Assembly (NCBI RefSeq): GCF_001905005.1
Contig: NZ_LWKZ01000027.1
Span: forward strand, 62,001-126,000
From: Streptomyces sp. CB02923
Lineage (GTDB): Bacteria > Actinomycetota > Actinomycetes > Streptomycetales > Streptomycetaceae
Direction of reading: 5' to 3'
DNA: 64,000 bases
The notes beneath the pieces are model-generated. The model did no database searches. It saw nothing but the letters and a program-made list of their open reading frames with translations, and was not told the origin of the DNA. This document shows positions 61,506-64,000 of this stretch, piece after piece. Position 1 is the first letter of the stretch. Every line of letters starts with the position of its first letter. The position numbers and the translations under genes are program-made.

Positions 61506-63578
61506 TCAGTGGAGTGACGGCAGCAGCAGTGCCGCTACGAGGGCGGTGCCCGCCAGCAGGAAGGCGACGTAGTCGCCGATGTGGCCGGAGTGCAGACGGC
61601 GCACGGGTGTGGCCCAGTGGGCGTGCTGGGCCACACCCCGCGGGCGGCGCACGGCCCACCAGGCGAGGAGGCAGGCCAGGGTGGCGGACAACAGGCCGAG
61701 GCCCACTCCCGCCACGGACCAGTGCGGTCCGGGCGTCGGTACGGGCGCGGCCGGGGGCGTGTGCAGGACGGCGGCCGCGTAACCCGCCCGGTCGAGGAAG
61801 GCGTCCGCGGCCCGGCCAACCGCCTCGTGCAGGCCCGGTACGAGGCCCACGGCCAGCGCGCCGGCCAGCAGCGCGACCGGTACCGCCAGCATGGTGTCCG
61901 GGATGCGGCTCAGCGTGCCGACGGTCTCGGGCTCCTCGCCTTTGCCGCTGGTCTCAGGTTCCTCATCCATGCCACCGGTCTCGGGCTTCTTGCCCTCTCC
62001 GCTGGTCTCAGGCTCCTCGTCCATGCCGCCGGTCTCGGGCTTCTCGTCCTCGCCGCCGGTCTCGGGCTTCTCGTCCTCGCGGGTGTCCGCCGGGCCGTCG
62101 GCGGCGAGGGGCCGTACGCCCAGCCCCAGGAAGACCCGGGCCACGGCGCGCAGCACCGCTCCCCCGGTGACCGCCGACACCAGCACGAACACGGCCGCCG
62201 GCCAGCCGCCCGCCGCCTCCTCGGTGACGGCCTTGCCGAGCCCCGTACCGAAGGGCGGCAGTCCGGCCAGGGCCAGCCCGCCGACGGCGCAGACCACGCC
62301 GACCAGGGGCAGTTCGCGGCCGCGGCCGTGCAGTTCGCGTTCGTCGACGCTGCGGAAGCGGTCGAGGAGGATGCCCATGGCGGCGAACAGTGCGGCCTTG
62401 ACGCCCGCGTGGCCGAGCACGTACAGAGCCGTACCGCTCACGCCTTCCGGTGTCATGACGGCGAGTCCGATCAGGAACAGGCCGGAGTGCGCGACGGTGG
62501 AGAAGGCCAGCAGCCGTTTGAGGTGGCGCTGCTGCCAGCACATGAGCGCGCCGGTGACGGCGGTCAGTGTGCCGAGGGTGAGCAGCATCCGGTGCGCGTC
62601 GGCCGTCGGGATGCCGCCGGGGCCCGCGAACACCGTCCAGTACACGCGTGCCGTGCCGTACACGCCCAGTTCGACCATGACGCCGGACAGCAGCATGCAC
62701 ACCGGGGTGGGGGCGACGGCGTGCGCGTCCGGGAGCCAGAAGTGGAAGGGGACCACGGCGGCCTTGACCAGCAGGCCGGTCAGGACGAGGACGAAGGCGG
62801 TCAGGACGAGCACGTCCGGTCCGCCGGAGAGCACGTCCGGTCCGCCGGAGGCGATGTCCGGTCCGCCGGAGGGGCCGCCCGTGGCCCCTCCCGGGTGGGC
62901 CGCCAGTCGGCTGCCGATCTGGGCGAAGCCGAGTTCGCCGGTACGTCCGTACAGCAGGCCGACGCCGAGCAGCGTGGCGTAGCCGCCGAGGGAGTTGACG
63001 ACGCCGAAGGTGAGCGCGCCCTGGACGGCGCGCTTGTCCTCGACGCGGTAGCCGGTGAGCGCGTACGCGACGACGCCCATCAGCTCGAAGAAGACGAACG
63101 CGTTGAAGAGGTCGCCGGTGAGCGCGAAGCCGCACATGCCCGCCTGGAAGATCAGTACGAGGGCGGGGAAGGTGCCCGCCTGGCGGTGCGGCGGCTCGTC
63201 GAAGTACCGCCAGGAGTAGGCGAGGACGGCGACGACGAGCAGCGAGGTGACGGCGGCCAGGCCGACCCCGATCCGGTCGCCGACCAGGACGATGCCGACG
63301 CCCGCGCCGCCGTGCGGGTGCCAGCCGCCCAGCCATTCGACGGCGCGTGCGCCCGGCTCGCCCGCGGGCGTGCCGCGCAGCAGGACGGAGCAGGCGAGTA
63401 CGGCCGTGCCCGCGGCGAAGACGGTGCCCGCGGTCTCGGCGGCCCGGCGCGGCATCCGGCGGCCCGCCGCCACCAGGAACGCGGCGCCGAGCAGCGGGGT
63501 GGCCACGATCAGCGGGAGGGTGGCGGCGGGGGTCGGGACCGTGGCCGCGGCGGTGAGGAGCGCGCCGGTCGAGGTCAC
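61506..63578 (-). CDS. mrpD: Mrp-type Na+/H+ antiporter subunit D / complex-I-like membrane subunit
   Basis: A 690-residue polytopic protein with about 14 helices of the NuoL/M/N-MrpA/D family: FFELMGVVAYALTGYRVED (Glu in TM5), LVKAAVVPFHFWLPDAHAVAPTPV (Lys in TM7) and LKRLLAFSTVAHSGL (Lys in TM8-linked loop) are the coupling residues. It overlaps mrpC by 4 nt and translates with it. Insertion of two low-complexity tracts is unusual: a GGPD-type repeat near residue 233-252, and six 9-residue Glu/Thr/Pro-rich repeats encoded at 61917-62080. No E, F or G genes follow downstream; the operon start is outside the window. Confidence 0.85.
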   Translation of the reverse strand: MTSTGALLTAAATVPTPAATLPLIVATPLLGAAFLVAAGRRMPRRAAETAGTVFAAGTAVLACSVLLRGTPAGEPGARAVEWLGGWHPHGGAGVGIVLVGDRIGVGLAAVTSLLVVAVLAYSWRYFDEPPHRQAGTFPALVLIFQAGMCGFALTGDLFNAFVFFELMGVVAYALTGYRVEDKRAVQGALTFGVVNSLGGYATLLGVGLLYGRTGELGFAQIGSRLAAHPGGATGGPSGGPDIASGGPDVLSGGPDVLVLTAFVLVLTGLLVKAAVVPFHFWLPDAHAVAPTPVCMLLSGVMVELGVYGTARVYWTVFAGPGGIPTADAHRMLLTLGTLTAVTGALMCWQQRHLKRLLAFSTVAHSGLFLIGLAVMTPEGVSGTALYVLGHAGVKAALFAAMGILLDRFRSVDERELHGRGRELPLVGVVCAVGGLALAGLPPFGTGLGKAVTEEAAGGWPAAVFVLVSAVTGGAVLRAVARVFLGLGVRPLAADGPADTREDEKPETGGEDEKPETGGMDEEPETSGEGKKPETGGMDEEPETSGKGEEPETVGTLSRIPDTMLAVPVALLAGALAVGLVPGLHEAVGRAADAFLDRAGYAAAVLHTPPAAPVPTPGPHWSVAGVGLGLLSATLACLLAWWAVRRPRGVAQHAHWATPVRRLHSGHIGDYVAFLLAGTALVAALLLPSLH
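61917..62080 (-). repeat. Tandem 27-bp coding repeat in mrpD
   Basis: Six consecutive 9-codon units of the form xDExPETxG (for example EDEKPETGG, MDEEPETSG) encode an acidic, flexible cytoplasmic loop. Unit identity is high and in frame. Confidence 0.85.
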
Positions 63579-63922
63579 CCGCGCAGCTCCGAGAGCTCGT
63601 CCGGGTTGACGGTGCCGTGCCGTTTGCCGACCTGGACGACGAGGGCCAGCAGCAGCGCGGTGACCGTCGCGCCGACCACCACGTCGGTGAGCGTCAGGGC
63701 CTGGACGACGGGGTCGACGACCGGGCGCGCGCCGGGCGCCAGGTCGGCGAAGACCGGCGCGGTGCCGCCGTCCCGGTAGCCGATGGCGAGCAGCAGGACG
63801 TACGTGGACGCCTGGCAGACGGCGAGGCAGCCGACCGCGTGGATGAGGTTGCGGCTGGTGGCCAGCCCGTAACAGCCGATCAGGAAGATCCAGCCGGCGA
63901 CGAGATACGGCAGCACGCTCAT
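63575..63922 (-). CDS. mrpC: Mrp antiporter subunit C (NuoK-like)
   Basis: A 115-residue protein with three helices: YLVAGWIFLIGCYGLATSRN, AVGCLAVCQASTYVLLLAIGY and ALTLTDVVVGATVTALLLAL, the MrpC/NuoK pattern with the conserved acidic position in TM2 replaced by small residues, as in many MrpC. The start is preceded by GAGGAG. It overlaps mrpD by 4 nt. Upstream genes (A, B) lie beyond the window. Confidence 0.85.
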   Translation of the reverse strand: MSVLPYLVAGWIFLIGCYGLATSRNLIHAVGCLAVCQASTYVLLLAIGYRDGGTAPVFADLAPGARPVVDPVVQALTLTDVVVGATVTALLLALVVQVGKRHGTVNPDELSELRG

Positions 63923-63934
63923 GTCGGCCTCTCC

Positions 63935-64000
63935 TCGGACGAGGGTGGGGATGGGGGTGGGGTGAGGACAGGGGTGGGGATGGGGGTGAGGACGGGGACG
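63935..64000. repeat. G-rich tandem repeat at the window edge
   Basis: Units of GGGGTGGGGATGGGGGTG with GAGGAC spacers repeat across the last 60 nt. Whether it is the end of an upstream Mrp gene or non-coding cannot be decided here. Runs of G make quadruplex structure possible. Confidence 0.5.

Overview
The window is chromosomal DNA from a high-GC actinomycete, almost certainly a Streptomyces. Codon third positions are very GC-rich, GTG starts and GGAGG-type ribosome sites are common, TTA codons are confined to a few accessory genes, and the families seen (LAL regulators, DUF397, DUF2637, DUF5133, SpoIIE phosphatases, kinase-TPR proteins, type I-E CRISPR) are typical of that genus. No rRNA, tRNA, IS element or integrase was recognised.

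Layout. 0-1.3 kb: end of a secreted, wall-directed protein, a NUDIX hydrolase and a small conserved protein. 1.3-8.7 kb: a compact terpenoid locus on the minus strand (P450, class I terpene synthase, FAD oxidoreductase) beside a large LuxR/LAL regulator. 9.2-13.4 kb: accessory genes, namely a small ORF, a DUF2637 membrane protein, another membrane protein, a ricin-lectin/hemopexin-like protein and a DUF397 protein. 13.4-30.1 kb: a CoA-centred catabolic island with two thiolase/lipid-transfer proteins, an OB-fold/zinc-ribbon partner, an enoyl-CoA hydratase, four acyl/aryl-CoA ligases (one PaaK-like), a P450 and a nitronate-monooxygenase-like enzyme. A site matching the mycobacterial KstR consensus lies between the crotonase and fadD genes, and a second lies in front of the acyl-CoA dehydrogenase at 37.9-39.2 kb. 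An exported chorismate mutase, an alpha/beta hydrolase and a VOC protein are interspersed.

30.2-53.5 kb is a mosaic of small units: TetR/DHA2 efflux pair with an inverted-repeat operator, phytoene-dehydrogenase-like flavoprotein, GH27 glycosidase, cytosolic Ser/Thr kinase with TPRs, acyl-CoA dehydrogenase, a PPOX-fold flavoenzyme that has lost its stop codon, TetR, asnB-marR, a cytosolic HExxH protein, DinB, aldo/keto reductase, a wHTH/membrane pair, a PAS-GAF-SpoIIE-HATPase phosphatase, MFS/HxlR, DUF5133 and an SMP-30 lactonase.

53.6-58.9 kb is the most unusual stretch. It holds a cell-wall-lytic cassette (TAT-exported M15-like peptidase, small membrane protein, large DUF1906 lysin), with TTA codons in two of the genes and an in-frame TGA at codon 12 of the lysin. 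Next come a decayed STAND/NB-ARC gene start and a 12-repeat type I-E CRISPR array without cas genes in the window. 59.1-61.4 kb carries dhaK-dhaL-dhaM (PTS-type dihydroxyacetone kinase) with an unusual palindrome/repeat spacer between dhaK and dhaL. The window ends in an Mrp/complex-I-like antiporter operon (C and D subunits, minus strand) whose D subunit contains an in-frame tandem repeat.

All functional calls come from motif recognition by eye. Exact starts are inferred from ribosome sites, and no database search was possible.
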